Part shown: positions 10,717-22,494 of the stretch, piece by piece
Position numbering within the stretch: position 1 is the stretch's first letter
How the letters are laid out: every line of letters starts with the position of its first letter
NCBI GenBank assembly: GCA_003254925.1
Contig: QANZ01009716.1
Span: 183,363 to 247,362, forward strand
DNA: 64,000 nt
Reading direction: 5' to 3'
Origin: Chamaecrista fasciculata
Taxonomy: Eukaryota; Streptophyta; Magnoliopsida; Fabales; Fabaceae
The notes under the pieces: generated by a model
Seen by the model: the letters and a program-made list of their open reading frames with translations, nothing else
The model's database searches: none
Told to the model about the DNA's origin: nothing
Position numbers and translations under genes: made by a program

Positions 10717-11756
10717 ATGGCTGCAACAACTATATTGGACGATGCTTTTAGTAGTGAAGAAATGAACAAGATGAGCCCAGAAACTAAGAATCTCATTCTG
10801 TCTCTTCCCATAGAGAAGGATCGGGGCAATGGGTTTCCCTTATTCTTTTTCCAAAATTTTTGGTGCCCTTCAAGAGCTCTCCAAGCCACAATCTCTTTTC
10901 AGCAACACTTCCAAGCAAAAGGCAACGACATTATTGTTGCCACTTCTCCCAAATCAGGCACCACTTGGATCAAAGCCCTTTGCTTTTGCTATTGCAAAAC
11001 GCCACTGTTTCACTCCCTCACATCACGACCATCCCTTACTTCATTCCAACCCTCATACTCTTGTGCCTTTCTTTGAGATTACTCTCTATAGAACATGTAG
11101 CCACAATGTTCTTCCTGATTTCTCTAATTTCTAGGATGAGCCAAGAATTTTTGGTACCCATATTCCTTATGCTTCATTGCCAGATTCAATCAAGAGCTCT
11201 AATTGCAAGATAATATATTTATGTCGCAACCCACTTGATGCTTTTGTGTCTAGGCATTTTTTCTTGAGTCGAGTCAACCAAACATCATCATCACCATCAC
11301 CATTCCCAATAGAAACAATTGAACAACATCTTGATCATTTTTGCAAGGGAATAAATGGGTTTGGTCCAATTTGGAGCCATATGTTGGGATATTGGAATCA
11401 AAGCGGACACGCCCAACAAAGTTTTGTTCTTGAAGTTTGAAGACTTGAAAGAAGACACCAAATTTCATGTGAAAAGAATGGCAGAATTCTTGGATTGTCC
11501 TTTTAGTTCATCAGAGGAAGAGAGTAATGGTGTGATTGAAGACATCATTCAATTGTGTAGCTTGCAGAAGATGAAGGAATTGGAGGTGAACAAGAGTGGG
11601 AAATTTTTTGAAGTTGAGAACAAGTACTACTTTAGGAAAGGTGAAATAGGAGATTGGGTTAATCACTTGTCTCCTTCAATGGTAGAGAAGTTATCTAATG
11701 TAATTCAAGCAAAGTTAAAGTGGGTCTGGTCTCTCATTTAAACTGCTCCCTAATTA
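10717..11756 (+). pseudogene. Cytosolic sulfotransferase with several disabling changes
   Basis: The copy is intronless and very close to the intact gene at 18423. It starts MAATTILDDAFSSEEMNKMS and has the loop PKSGTTWIKAL. Comparison with that gene shows an extra T near 10980, an in-frame TAG at 11132-11134, a two-base loss near 11404 (AAGCGGACAC against AAGCAAGGACAC) and an extra A near 11718 that alters the C-terminus. [21 protein letters not shown] and [15 protein letters not shown] are still readable in successive frames. Four independent lesions make sequencing error unlikely; this is a recent pseudogene. Confidence 0.92.
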
Positions 11757-13634
11757 GTTGGATGTGGCTTTCATTTATATATGTATTCCAATCATCCAAT
11801 GTATTACTATTAATAATTATTTTCTTCTTCCTATATCCACCTTGATGCTTATTCACATAATAAACGTGCACCCAAATATGTATGTAATGTTAGAGTTATA
11901 GGTATTTAAAATTATTTAATAAAATAATTCTTAATTTTGTTATATTTTTAATAATAAAATGATTTATTTCTATTCATTTTTTTAATAACTTAATAACAAT
12001 TTGAAAAAATACACATCCAGCAATGATATGCAAAATGAGACGCATGCATATGTTGACTAATAATTCACATGTGAAGATAAACAAATTAGATTATTAAATT
12101 AATTGATAAATAAGAGGTTAAATTCATGAACGTGGGGTGAGGAATAAACAAATTAGATTATTAAATTAATTGATAAATAAGAGTTTAAATTTATGAACAT
12201 GGGGGGGTACGTGGGGGTTAATTTTATTTCTTTTTATTTTTATTTTCATGTATAATATGTAAAATAAATTATTTTATACTATAATTTTAAATGACCGACT
12301 ACCAAAAGTTACTCAAACATATATAATAGTATAGATATAGATATAGATATAAATTATAGACTGGATTACTTCGTAACGTGGAAAAGTGAACAGATGGTTA
12401 AGATGTCCAAAACAAAAGAGGATCCGCCTTTGTAAAAAAAATTAGGCCAAAGTGGGAATTTGGTCATGTATCATTGCTCCAAGTCCCAGATCAGTCCTAT
12501 ATCTTTTTATGTCTCAAATTTGGTCATATATCTTTACTCCAAGTCCCAAATCAGTCCTATATCTTTTTTTGTCCCAGTTTTGGTCCTATATGTTTTGAAA
12601 ACCTCCCACCGTTAGTCCACCGTCTATTTTAAACTGTTGACTAGGAAAATTAAATCAAGAAAAATTACAGATCATTCCTTTAAATTACATTTTAGTCCTG
12701 AAAACTTCAAGTTCCTTTCACTTTAGTCCCTGACTACCAAATAAAAGTGAAAGAGCATCCCTGAAGATTCTCAAACCTTACATCTTGGTCCCTCATCCAC
12801 GAATTCTTCATGAAATGGAATAGAAATACAAAAACAACACAAATTAAAGCAAATGACAGAGGGACCAAAACTGAAAACACAAAAATTTAAAACCCACCGA
12901 AAAATGCCAAACTCGCTGGAAAACGTACGAAAATCGTCGAGAAACTCAAGAACTGATCCAAAAATCCATATCTTCATTAAAATCTCACTCAAATAATTGC
13001 CCTCAAATGCGTCAAGAAAGAATTTTTGAAAATCCAAACTTTCTTCTATCACCTCCCTCCGATCGAGTTTGAAAAAAAATATTCAAGGCAAAAAATATCC
13101 ACCTTTAACTATTCAAGCCAAAGAAGAAAAAAGATTTTAACTATTTTTTTTGTAAAAAAGGGTGACATATTAAGGGCAAGATTTATATGTAATTATCTTT
13201 ATTATAAGATTTTTCAATAAAAATAAGACATGACAAATTTATTTGGCATAAATTATATTATATATTTATTTTAAAATTTAAAAATAATTATATTAAAAAT
13301 ATATGTAAATTCATTAATTAAACTTAAGTAATTAGATATATAATATTAATTTGAATAATATAAAAATTAAATAAGTAATAAACTATTAGATATCGGATAT
13401 AAAATATTTGAGAACAATATTTATATCCGTTTGAAATCTGAAAAATATGCGTTTTATTGAAAAATTAAACTATGCGTTCATTTTGGACAGATATAAAATA
13501 TCTGAGAACAATATTTATATCTGTTTGATATCTGAAAAATATTTAATTTTCATTTTTCATAATTTATTCATAATGTTTTGGACAAATATGAACGAATACC
13601 CTAAATATTAAAAAAAAAATAAGATACCTAAACC
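11757..13634. other. Downstream part of duplicated sulfotransferase unit, gene-free
   Basis: The 3' flank (GTGGCTT, then TATATATGTATTCCAAT) matches that of the 18423 gene at 19467-19500. A stretch near 13460-13620 (CGTTCATTTTGGACAGATAT onward) recurs at 20925-21060. An internal direct repeat of about 60 bases (AAACAAATTAGATTATTAAATT) lies at 12080 and 12145. The phrases TTTGGTCATGTATC and CAGTCCTATATCTTTTT at 12460-12600 look like one half of a fold-back element. No gene is supported. Confidence 0.55.
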
Positions 13635-13717
13635 GTAGTATTTTTTTTTTGGTAAAAGAAAGTGTAATATATTAAGACACGAAGGGTGGTTCAATACAAG
13701 CGATTACATAGAAAAAC
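13635..13717 (-). mobile_element. LINE-like tail interrupted by the hAT element
   Basis: A T-run followed by GGTAAAAGAAAGTGTAATAT and TTCAATACAAGCGATTACAT is the start of a sequence that continues at 17010 after the hAT element (AGAGCATCGAGAAAACAGG). The uninterrupted version is at 22030-22320. On the minus strand this is an A-tailed LINE 3' end. Confidence 0.6.
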
Positions 13718-13851
13718 CAATGTTCTAAGAACCGGACCGGAGATTGAACCGCCCAGGTCTCCGGGTCGCGGTTGAATCGGTTCAACCGGTTGAACCCGCG
13801 GTCGAACCGGATGACTATTTTAATAATAAAATATTATATATATATATATAT

Positions 13852-14000
13852 NNNNNNNNNNNNNNNNNNNNNNNNNNNNNNNNNNNNNNNNNNNNNNNNN
13901 NNNNNNNNNNNNNNNNNNNNNNNNNNNNNNNNNNNNNNNNNNNNNNNNNNNNNNNNNNNNNNNNNNNNNNNNNNNNNNNNNNNNNNNNNNNNNNNNNNNN
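13852..14000. other. Assembly gap (149 N)
   Basis: The unknown bases follow a TA microsatellite (about 13833-13851) and cut the last exon of the hAT transposase. The missing part should hold the end of the dimerisation domain and the stop codon. Confidence 0.99.
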
Positions 14001-15984
14001 GCCAGAAGATGAAGCAGTTTGACTAAGTATCTTAATTGCCCATGCTTGCACATTAGGCGCACTATTTCCAAAAGTCTTCCACCACATATCTATTGAAAAT
14101 ATCAAATATATGCAATAAAAGTCAACTTATATGGATTATAAAGCAAAAAACATAATATAAATTCATATTTCTATTTAAAAATACCTGGACGCATTGTCTT
14201 TGTAGTTGAAATAGCAATCTCACGATCAAACTCACCAATTCTTTCTCGATATAATTCAGTTTCTTGCAAGAACTCAGTTTGGTTAGTATCTATTTGTGCA
14301 GTCAACACATCAAGAAATCCAGCCATAACCTCTGGTTTTCGTGACCTGCTTTCCTTATCATAATAGAACACCGGGTTCAAAATATATGCAGCAGCATGTA
14401 TTTTTTGACGAAGTTGTTTATCCCATCTCTGCTTGATAATCTTTGTGTAAGGTTTGTACATAGACTTCTTGTTCATGAATATGTGCTTAATAGCCTTCTT
14501 AGCTCTAAACATGCCATCATACACATACCCAATCGAAGGTCTATCATCACCATCAACAATCCTCAACAACCGTATCAGTGGTTGAACAATTTTCACAATA
14601 ATCCCACAATCATTCCAAAATTTATTATCTAACACAGCATCCATAAAACCTCTAGCTTTTGAGTCTCTATAATATCTAGAGTCAACAAAGGTTTTGCTAG
14701 TTGCTAGGGCTTGAAGGTCATGCTTGTGCTCATAAATGCTTTTCAATGCAATGAATGTTGTGGCAAAACGTGTTGGCCCAGGACGTATAATTTCTTTCCA
14801 TCCTTCTCTCTTTCTCAACCAAGCTAACAGAAATCCATGATTATAAACAAACTTTGTAATCAATGATGCACGTTTCGCTAAACTTTGGACAAGTTCCATC
14901 TTTCACAAGGTGACCAATATATACTAGGATACTTATCATTCAACAATCTTCCTGCTGCTTTGTAATTAGCAGCATTATCAGTCACAAAATGAACTACATT
15001 CTTGGGACCAGCAAATTCAACCAAATCCACAAACAAATTGCAAAGAGTAGAAGCATCCTTAACAAAATCTGAGGCATCAACTGATTTTACAAAAGTTATT
15101 CCTTTTGGACAGTAAACAAGAAAATTAATCAATTGTCTATTCTTTTGATCTTGCCACCCATCAGCCATTATTGTACAACCAGTTTCTACCCAAGCACTAC
15201 GACAGGCATCAACCAACAATTGAACATTTTTCTTCATGTCACTTAATAAGATAGACCTCATTCGATGGAAATTTGGCCCTTTATAACCAGGACCAATGGC
15301 AGCAATGGCATCAATCATCTTTTGGTAAGAAAATGAATTAAGAACATTCATTGGAATTGCATTCTCAAACCAAAATTCAGCAATTGCTAAATCAACTCGA
15401 TGGATAACTTCTTTACCTGCCAACACACTTTTAATTGATGGTTGAGCTCCAGGAGTTGTTCTAGGAGCAAAGAACTTATCCATTGCTCCTACTGCTCTCT
15501 TCTTTGCATTTTGTTGGGCAGGTGCATTGTTATTTCCTCTTGATTCACCGGCTTGAGGAGTAGGCATTTCTTCCAAATTATCCCCATCAAATTGCATAAC
15601 ACTCGGTCCATATGGATTTTCATCCTCCCAGTTTTGTGCACCTTTTTTCTTCCTTGCTTCAATTTCCTTCAAATTTTCATTCATTCTATATCTTGAATCA
15701 GCATCTATTTTACTACAACTTAATGCATTTCCTGACTTCCCAGCAAGGTGTTGCTTTACTCGGTTTATCCCCCCACCTCTGAATTCTTTGTTGCAGTGAA
15801 TGCACCTGTAAACCTTTTTCCCTCCGGACTCTATAGTCAGTGTACAATGGTCCCATGCCGGGTCTGATTTTTGTCTGATTGCTTGTGTAGACGGAGCTGA
15901 TTGCAAAGATGGAGCTGATTGGGAAGAGACAGCCTCTTGTGAACATGGAGTTGATGCAGATTGAGGAGCAGATGCAGTAGACAT
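14001..15984 (-). pseudogene. hAT transposase (BED finger, DUF659, dimerisation domain), one internal deletion
   Basis: The first frame (15984 down to 14878) starts MSTASAPQSAS. It carries a BED-type finger (CIHCNKEFRGGG, then HLAGKSGNALSC, residues about 58-88) and a DUF659/catalytic region with ADGWQDQKNRQLINF and HFVTDNAANYKAAGRL. After SPC near 14905, about a dozen expected codons are missing (in relatives a CAAHCINL-type block) and the frame shifts. The second frame runs from MELVQSLAKR to RPGPTRFATTF and beyond. A GT/AG intron (14090-14184) then joins TMRP to MWWKTFGNSAPNVQ, the start of the dimerisation domain (exon from 14089 down), which ends in the gap. The deletion would stop it making active transposase unless it is an assembly error. 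Confidence 0.85.
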
Positions 15985-16767
15985 GATCTAAAACAAAAAT
16001 AAAAATACACGTTGAAAAATAAATTAGGCAAAAAGTTCCATTGATGCTCAATTTAGAAGATAAACATCAAGTGCTTAGAAGATAAAAAATTAACAATCTG
16101 CAAAAAGTCAGAAATAGAAATACAATAAACAATAAACAAATAAATTAGGCAAAAAGTTTCAATGATGCTCAATGAAATCAAATTATCAATTCAAGTGCAG
16201 CTTATTTGATGTTTATGCCAAGCCTAAAATAGAATCACTCACGGCAATTAGGCAAAAGATGAATAATCGAAATAAATTAGAATCACTCACGGCAATAGCT
16301 TATCTGATATTAACAATCCTTACCTAATGTAAATAAATTAGGCAAAAGCCAAAAATAGAAACATAATCGAAAGATGAATAATCACTCACGGTGGTTTGGT
16401 GGAGAGGACGAAGGCGCTGCGGTGGAGAGGACGACGGCGCTGCGGTGGAGAGGAAGACGGAGACGCGAATGAAGCAGGGTGAGTGACGGCGCTACGAGTG
16501 ACGGACGACGGCGCTGTGAATGATGCTGCGGTGATGGTGAGTGACTGAGAGGAAAAGGGTTGCGATGGTGAGTGACTGTTAGATGAAGAGGGTTGCAATG
16601 GTGAGTGACTGTGAAAGGAAGAGGGTTGCGAATCTTGCGTGAATCTTGAGAAGTTGAGAGAAAGATGATAGTGGGTGAATGTGAGAGGAAGAGGGTTAGG
16701 TTTAGCCGTTTAGGGGTGAGTCCGTGAGTGTGTGAAAAGGTGAGAATGTGAGATCAGAATCAGATAC

Positions 16768-16805
<38 letters not shown>
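16768..16805. repeat. Poly(T) tract
   Basis: About 36 consecutive T lie between the transposase 5' region and the right subterminal repeats of the hAT element. Such a tract is prone to length errors in sequencing. Confidence 0.95.
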
Positions 16806-16808
<3 letters not shown>

Positions 16809-17009
16809 TTGAAAAGGTGAAAGTGTGAAAACCGTCCGGTTTTTTGAAACCCCTGCCGGTTCGTCGGTTTGCCGGTTCTCTGCCGGTTCCTCCGGTTCTT
16901 GTCCGGTTCTTCCTGTCAGGCGGTTCAAACTAGCAACCGGACCGCGGACATGGCCGGTTCCCGGTTCAACCGGCCGGTCCGGTCCGGTTTTTAAAACATT
17001 GAGAAAAAC

Positions 17010-17212
17010 AGAGCATCGAGAAAACAGGAAACTAAAAGAAAATAGAGATTTTACCAAAAAAAAAAGATAGAGAGGATACAAGAGAGAGATATAAAAGAGA
17101 AAGGAATAGAAGGGAAGGAGACTTCATAAAGCAGCAAAATAAAACTACATACGAAGTAACTTCTTCTTATCCATTCTGGATCGTAGTATCTTTTCAAACT
17201 CATGAGCACTAT
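17010..17212 (-). mobile_element. LINE-like repeat, second half of interrupted copy
   Basis: The sequence AGAGCATCGAGAAAACAGGAAACTAAAAGAA through GGATCGTAGTATCTTTTCAAACTCATG continues the repeat begun at 13635. It matches the unbroken copy at 22110-22290 closely. Confidence 0.6.
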
Positions 17213-17224
17213 AAAACTATTTAC

Positions 17225-17428
17225 CGCCAATAAAGGTTGGCCCAATTGGTAAGGAGTCAACTCATAACCCACAAGGTCGTGAGTTCGAATCCCGCTGCCG
17301 ATGTGAGGGCCTTGTTGGTAGGCAATCTGTAAGTACCTCTGTAAGCGCTCATAGAGCCTGGAGGCCTGCCCTGGCCTTAGTGAGCCTCCGGGGTCCAACT
17401 CATCTAAACTTTTTACTCTACCAAAAAA
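17225..17428 (+). mobile_element. tRNA-derived SINE with target duplication
   Basis: An A-box-like TTGGCCCAATTGGTAAGG (about 17237-17254) and a B box GAGTTCGAATCCCGC (about 17281-17295) mark a tRNA-related head. A body follows with GTAAGTACCTCTGTAAGCGC and an A-rich tail. The 12-base duplication AAAACTATTTAC flanks it (17213-17224 and 17429-17440). The duplicated unit at 22290-22306 has the sequence without the insert. A second copy of its 3' body is at 63290-63480. Confidence 0.92.
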
Positions 17429-17440
17429 AAAACTATTTAC

Positions 17441-18422
17441 AAATTTTTTTCTTTCTTTTTTTGGTAACCTATTTATAAATTTCCTACTAACAACATCTTC
17501 ATATCATTTCAACTTATAAACTTGTGAACTATTAAAAAATACTTTAACAACTTAACCTTCTATTATTAGCCTATTCACTCCTAGATTTCAGACTTTTGTG
17601 TTGATATATATAATAAGCATCCTCGTATAAATTTTAGTCATTTCTCCAACTCATGCGTATCATTAAATTAGGTTTGGGCTTTGGGGGTTGAGTGGTACAA
17701 TATTTGGGCTTTGGGGGTTGAGTGGCACAATTTCTCAGCACATATTCTTGTCTTCGTCTTTATTTTTTGCCAAATGTCTTTGTCTCTTCACTATTTTATG
17801 AGTCAGAATCTTTATCATTTTATTTGTATTGTTTGCTAAATGTTATATATATCATGCTACGTATTTTGATTTAATGAGTCAGAATCTTTATCAGTTTATT
17901 TTTATTGTTTGCTAAATGCCATATCATGCTACGCATTTTGATTTAATTTGTTTCGAATTTCCATTGTCACGTGGGATCCACAAGCTGCTTCATTATATTT
18001 TTAAATAATTTATAGTTGAGTTGGATGCCACTGCTTCATTACAAATACGTTAAAATATGTGAAATATGAGTTATAAATAGTAAAGATTTAATATTGTCTC
18101 CAATCCTTCATTTAATAACTTTATCTCTCCTTTAATTCCACTCACATTTAAGTATTTAACATACTTTGTCTATTTCCAATTGAACCAACTATTATTACCC
18201 TATTTACACCGACACTTTTGTAATGATACATATATAATAAAAATATAATTCAAAGTTGTTTGTTTGGGTGTCATTATATTCCAGACTTAAATAATTGTAT
18301 GAATCAAATGTGAAACTATAAATAATGAAAGCCTGTGAGCTGAATGGACGTGTCTTAATTGATTCCTCAATCATACTAGCTAGCTACTATAGCACTTAAT
18401 TATCGTTGCTAAAGCTCCAATA
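17441..18422 (+). promoter_or_regulatory. 5' flank of intact sulfotransferase 18423
   Basis: No gene lies here. The stretch repeats the upstream DNA of the 10717 copy: GGTTTGGGCTTTGGGGGTTGAG at 17670 and 17707 matches about 8352, and TTCATTTAATAACTTTAT near 18105 matches 9242. A TATAAATA box at 18317-18324 stands 99 bases before the ATG. It is followed by TGAAAGCCTGTGAGCTGAAT, as in the 10717 copy. This is the likely core promoter. Confidence 0.6.
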
Positions 18423-19466
18423 ATGGCTGCAACAACTATATTGGAGGATGCTTTTAGTAGTGAAGAAATGAACAAGATGAGCCCAGAAACTAAGAATCTC
18501 ATTCTTTCTCTTCCCATAGAGAAGGATTGGGGCAATCGTTTTCACTTATGCTTTTTCCAAAACTTCTGGTGCCCTTCAAGAACTCTCCAACCCACAATCT
18601 CTTTTCAGCAACACTTCCAAGCAAAAGGCAACGATATTATTGTTGCCACTTCTCCCAAATCAGGCACCACTTGGATCAAAGCCCTTGCTTTTGCTATTGC
18701 AAAACGCCACCGTTTCAGTCCCTCACATCACGACCATCCCTTACTTCATTCCAACTCTCATACTCTTGTGCCTTTCTTTGAGATCACTCTCTATAGAACA
18801 TGTAGCCACAATGTTCTTCCTGATTTCTCTAATTTCTCTCATGAGCCAAGAATTTTTGGTACCCATATTCCTTTTCCTTCATTGCCAGATTCAATCAAGA
18901 GGTCTAATTGTAAGATAATCTATTTATGTCGCAACCCACTTGATGCTTTTGTGTCTAGGCATTTTTTCTTGAGTGGAGTCAACCCAACAACATCATCATC
19001 ATCATCACCATCCCCAATAGAAACAATTGAACAACATCTTGATAATTTTTGCAAGGGAATTGCCTCTTTTGGTCCATTTTGGAGCCATATGTTGGGATAT
19101 TGGAATCAAAGCAAGATCACACCCAACAAGGTTATGTTCTTGAAGTTTGAGGACTTGAAAGAAGACACCAAATTTCATGTGAAAAGAATGGCAGAATTCT
19201 TGGATTGTCCTTTTAGCTCTAAGGAAGAGAGTGATGGTGTGATTGAAGACATTGTTCAATTGTGTAGCTTGCAAAAGATGAAGGAATTGGAGGTGAACAA
19301 GAGTGGAAAATTCTTTGACATCGTTGAGAACAAGCACTACTTTAGGAAAGGTGAAATAGGAGATTGGGTTAATCACTTGTCTCCTTCAATGGTAGAGAAA
19401 TTATCTAATGTTATTGAAGAAAAGTTAAGCGGGTCTGGTCTCTCATTTAAACTGCTCCCTAATTAG
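18423..19466 (+). CDS. Cytosolic sulfotransferase (intact, 347 aa)
   Basis: The enzyme belongs to the soluble plant sulfotransferase family (Sulfotransfer_1). It moves a sulfonate from PAPS to a hydroxyl of a small molecule in the cytosol. Visible motifs are the 5'-phosphosulfate loop PKSGTTW (residues 78-84), the catalytic histidine in THIP (H148), the 3'-phosphate site CRNPLDAFVS (R170, S178), [11 protein letters not shown] (217-227) and FRKGEIGDW (307-315). Length and single-exon structure fit the family, and there is no targeting peptide. The start MAATTILEDAF is shared with the 10717 copy and is preceded by the same promoter block. The substrate (flavonoid, hydroxyjasmonate, steroid or other) cannot be decided. 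It is the only unbroken copy among the plus-strand tandem units. Confidence 0.95.
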   Translation: MAATTILEDAFSSEEMNKMSPETKNLILSLPIEKDWGNRFHLCFFQNFWCPSRTLQPTISFQQHFQAKGNDIIVATSPKSGTTWIKALAFAIAKRHRFSPSHHDHPLLHSNSHTLVPFFEITLYRTCSHNVLPDFSNFSHEPRIFGTHIPFPSLPDSIKRSNCKIIYLCRNPLDAFVSRHFFLSGVNPTTSSSSSPSPIETIEQHLDNFCKGIASFGPFWSHMLGYWNQSKITPNKVMFLKFEDLKEDTKFHVKRMAEFLDCPFSSKEESDGVIEDIVQLCSLQKMKELEVNKSGKFFDIVENKHYFRKGEIGDWVNHLSPSMVEKLSNVIEEKLSGSGLSFKLLPN

Positions 19467-20286
19467 TTGGTTGTGGCTTATATATATATATGTATTCCAA
19501 TGTATTACTATTAATAATCAATTTCTTGTGTTGGTCAAAAAAAATAATAATTAATTTCTTGTTCCTATATCCACCTTGGTGCTTATTCACATAATATGTA
19601 TAAATTACACACTGGATTATTTGGTAACGCGGGAAGGTGAACAGATGATGGTTAAGATGTCCGAAACATTTTTTTGATAAAAGCGGTAAAAAGATTTTAA
19701 CTATTTTTTTGATAAAAGCGGTGACATATCAAGGGCAAGATTCATATGTAATTATCTTTGTTATAACACTTTTTCAATAAGAATATGGCATGACAAATTT
19801 ATTTTACCATAATCAATTAGTAAAAAAAGAAACTACAATTAAAAGTTATGATTAAAAGTTTTTATAATAAAGACATAACAGATTGTATATATATTTATTT
19901 TAACACATTAATATATAGCAAAAGGTACCAACGAAGCAGCTACCAAAGAGCTACAGTGCAGGAAATGATTAAACGACAATAAATAAAAGTGCAGCAGACA
20001 CAAAACGACAGGACTGAAAGCAGCAGATATATAAAGAAAAAGAAAAGTGAGAAAAATACAGGAGACACAGACATAAAACGAGTAATAAGCAGTGCAGTAC
20101 TCATCAGCACTTGCACCAAAAAGAAGAAAGAGTGCAACAAAACAATCAGATTCTATATAGCCCATTATGCTCCATTAATGTCACGTGGGATTTACAGGCT
20201 GCTTCATTATATTTTTTTCAAAATAATTTAGTTGAGCTGGATGCCAATGCTAGAATCTAAACGAGTAGAGTACTAAATGTTTTTAA
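19467..20286. other. 3' flank of the 18423 gene, gene-free
   Basis: The flank matches the 3' side of the 10717 copy at first (TGTATTCCAATGTATTACTATTAATAAT). From about 19905 to 20165 a stretch starting AGCAAAAGGTACCAACGAAGCAGC resembles a minus-strand LINE 3' end, without clear coding. At 20175-20240 sequence like the 17960-18020 upstream block returns. Confidence 0.4.
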
Positions 20287-20524
20287 AGGTAAAGTACTAT
20301 TTGGTCCCTCTTTTTTCACATTTTGAATTATTTGGTTCCTGCATTTTTGAAATAGACTATTTGGTTCCTTACATGACAATGTTAAATGTCACTTTGTCAT
20401 CCTAGTCACCAAAATAAACTGAACCGGACCAAAATTAAAAATTGAGCAAGACCCATTTGTATTAAAATGCAGGGACCAAATAGTTCAAAGTGTGAAAAAT
20501 GAGGGACCAAATAGTACTTTACCT
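20287..20524. mobile_element. Fold-back element, 238 bp
   Basis: The left end AGGTAAAGTACTATTTGGTC pairs with GACCAAATAGTACTTTACCT at the right. The inner AATTATTTGGTTCCTGCATT pairs with AATGCAGGGACCAAATAGTT. It is short, non-coding and MITE-like. Confidence 0.85.
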
Positions 20525-21075
20525 CATGTTTTTATCATTATCTGTAATATCTATTTGTTAGTTTCAATATTTGTATCCTATTGGTATATGTTAAATTAAT
20601 ATCAATATATGTATCCTATTTGATATTTGACATCTAATGAGTCTATTTGATATTTGGTATTTAACGGATACTCGAAATATATGAATATGTCTTATTTCAT
20701 AATTTGGATATACTTGATATCTAATATCTCTTAGTTAAAATAAATAAATAAAATTATATTTTATATTTAATTTAAAATTAAAAGATAATTATATTAAATA
20801 TATATATATATATGTAAATTTAATTAATTAAACTTAAATAATTAGATATATAATATTAAATTGAATATAAAATATAAAAATTAAATAAGTAATAGAGTAT
20901 TAGATATCGAATACCCTAACTATTCGTTCATTTTGGACAGATATAGAGTATTCGAGAGCAATATTTGTATCTACCCGATATTTGAAAAATATTTAATTTT
21001 TACTATCATAGCCTATCCATAGTTTTTTCGGACAAATATGATCGAGAACCCTAAATATCCAAAAAAAAAATGATT

Positions 21076-21431
21076 AAAGTACTCTTGGTACCCCAAAGTA
21101 TGCGGTCATTTTCAGTTGTACCCCCAAAAGTTTTTTTGGTCACTTGTACCTGCGCCCTAAAATATGATGTTAGTTTTAGTTATACTCCCAAAGTTTGTTT
21201 GAGTCAATTATACCTCAAATCTTTTCTTGTTAGTGTCAGTTGTACCCCCAAATTGAAAGATATTAGGTGTACAATTGACTAAAATAAACTTTGGGGGTAT
21301 AATTGACTAAAATAAACTTTGGGGGCATAATTAAAACTAACCCCATACTTTAAGGGTATAATTGACCCAAAACAAATTTTAAGGATATAACTGAAAATGA
21401 CTGCATACTTTGAAAGTACTAATAGTACTTT
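21076..21431. mobile_element. Fold-back element, about 355 bp
   Basis: AAAGTACTCTTGGTACC and GTATGCGGTCATTTTCAGTTG on the left pair with ACTGAAAATGACTGCATAC and AAAGTACTAATAGTACTTTT on the right. In between, TACACCTAATATC-type and AAACTTTGGGGGTATAATTG repeats add to the palindrome. It is non-coding. Confidence 0.75.
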
Positions 21432-22029
21432 TGCTAAAACAGAATATGAGATTATCTATCATGTGCCTTTATTTACTATTTACTTTGAAACTTTAAAAAA
21501 TAATAAGATTTTATCTTAACATTAATTTATTGTTTCTTCAATTTATACAAGACAAAAATACCCTCAGAGTTCACATTGCAAATATTGATATCAAATGACA
21601 ATAACTTAATGGCTGTAATTTCTGTTTTGTGTTATCGTAGATCTATTTCAAAGTATATTTTAAAATGTTAGTATCTACTAATTAAATTGCTATTAAGTAT
21701 TTTTTTTTTAATTGAAGAAGAAATAGTAAGAAACAAGATTACAGAGGAATGGAGAAGGAATTGAAGAAACAATATGAAAAATTTTCAATGAAGCTTTTGA
21801 GTTTTGGCAGTAAGATAGACTTGGCGACACTTTTGCTAATAATAATAAATTAACTATTAAATTTTTTTTAAAAGAAATTTCTATTAAGTTATTGTCATGA
21901 AATCAATATCTGAATTAATGTTAAGATAAAATTTGATTACTTTTTAAAAATTAAATGCTTATCATGTGCTCATGTGCTCGTAGGACACATGATAGATAAT
22001 CCTAACAAATATTTACCATACCTAAATCG
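21432..22029. other. AT-rich spacer, no gene seen
   Basis: No coding signal is present. A weak inverted similarity (ATATGAGATTATCTATCATGTGC at about 21444 against ACACATGATAGATAATCCTAAC near 21985) suggests a nested or decayed palindrome around 21440-22010. Confidence 0.4.
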
Positions 22030-22320
22030 TTGTATTTTTTTTTTTTGGGTAGAAAGCTTAATATATTAAGACAAGAAGGGTTCAATACAACAGGTTACCT
22101 AAAAACAATAGAGCATCAAGAAAACAGGAAACTAAAAGAAGGTAGAGAGGATACAAGAGAGAGATACAAAAGAGAAAGGAATAGAAGGGAAGGAGACTAC
22201 ATAAAGCAGCAAAATAAATCTACATCTGAGGTAACTTGTTCTTCTTATCCATTATGGATCGTAGTATGTTTTCAAACTCATGAGCACTATAAAACTATTT
22301 ACAAATTTTCTACTTTATAA
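22030..22320 (-). mobile_element. LINE-like repeat, uninterrupted copy
   Basis: A T-run then GGGTAGAAAGCTTAATATATT and onward is the unbroken counterpart of 13635-13717 plus 17010-17212. It carries neither the hAT nor the SINE insertion, so it shows the pre-insertion sequence. Minus-strand reading gives an A-tailed end typical of LINEs. Confidence 0.6.
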
Positions 22321-22494
22321 AAAGATCTTCATATCATTTCAACTAATAAACTTTTGAATTATTAAACAATACTTTAACAACTTAACCTACTATTATTAAC
22401 CTATTCACGCCTAAATTTCAGACTTTTGTGTTGATATATAATAAAAATATCATTCAAAGTTGTTTCTTTTTGGTGTCATTTCCAGGCTTAAAAA

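Larger units (their letters stand above)
13718..17001. mobile_element. 3.28-kb hAT transposon, near complete
   Basis: The terminal inverted repeats are CAATGTTCTAAGAACCGGAC on the left and, inverted, CAATGTTTTAAAAACCGGAC on the right. They are flanked by a perfect 8-base target duplication AGAAAAAC (13710-13717 and 17002-17009). Subterminal regions are rich in CCGGTT. The interior encodes a BED-finger hAT transposase on the minus strand (13852-15984) and holds a 149-base gap. The site was a LINE-like repeat whose uninterrupted duplicate lies at 22030-22320. This is probably the family source of the CCGGTT elements at 3758 and 9440. Confidence 0.95.

Noticed and set aside
16710-17398. Frames of 123 and 115 aa on the minus strand
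   Set aside because: One crosses the hAT terminal repeats and a poly(T) tract, the other a LINE-like repeat and a SINE. Neither has domain content.
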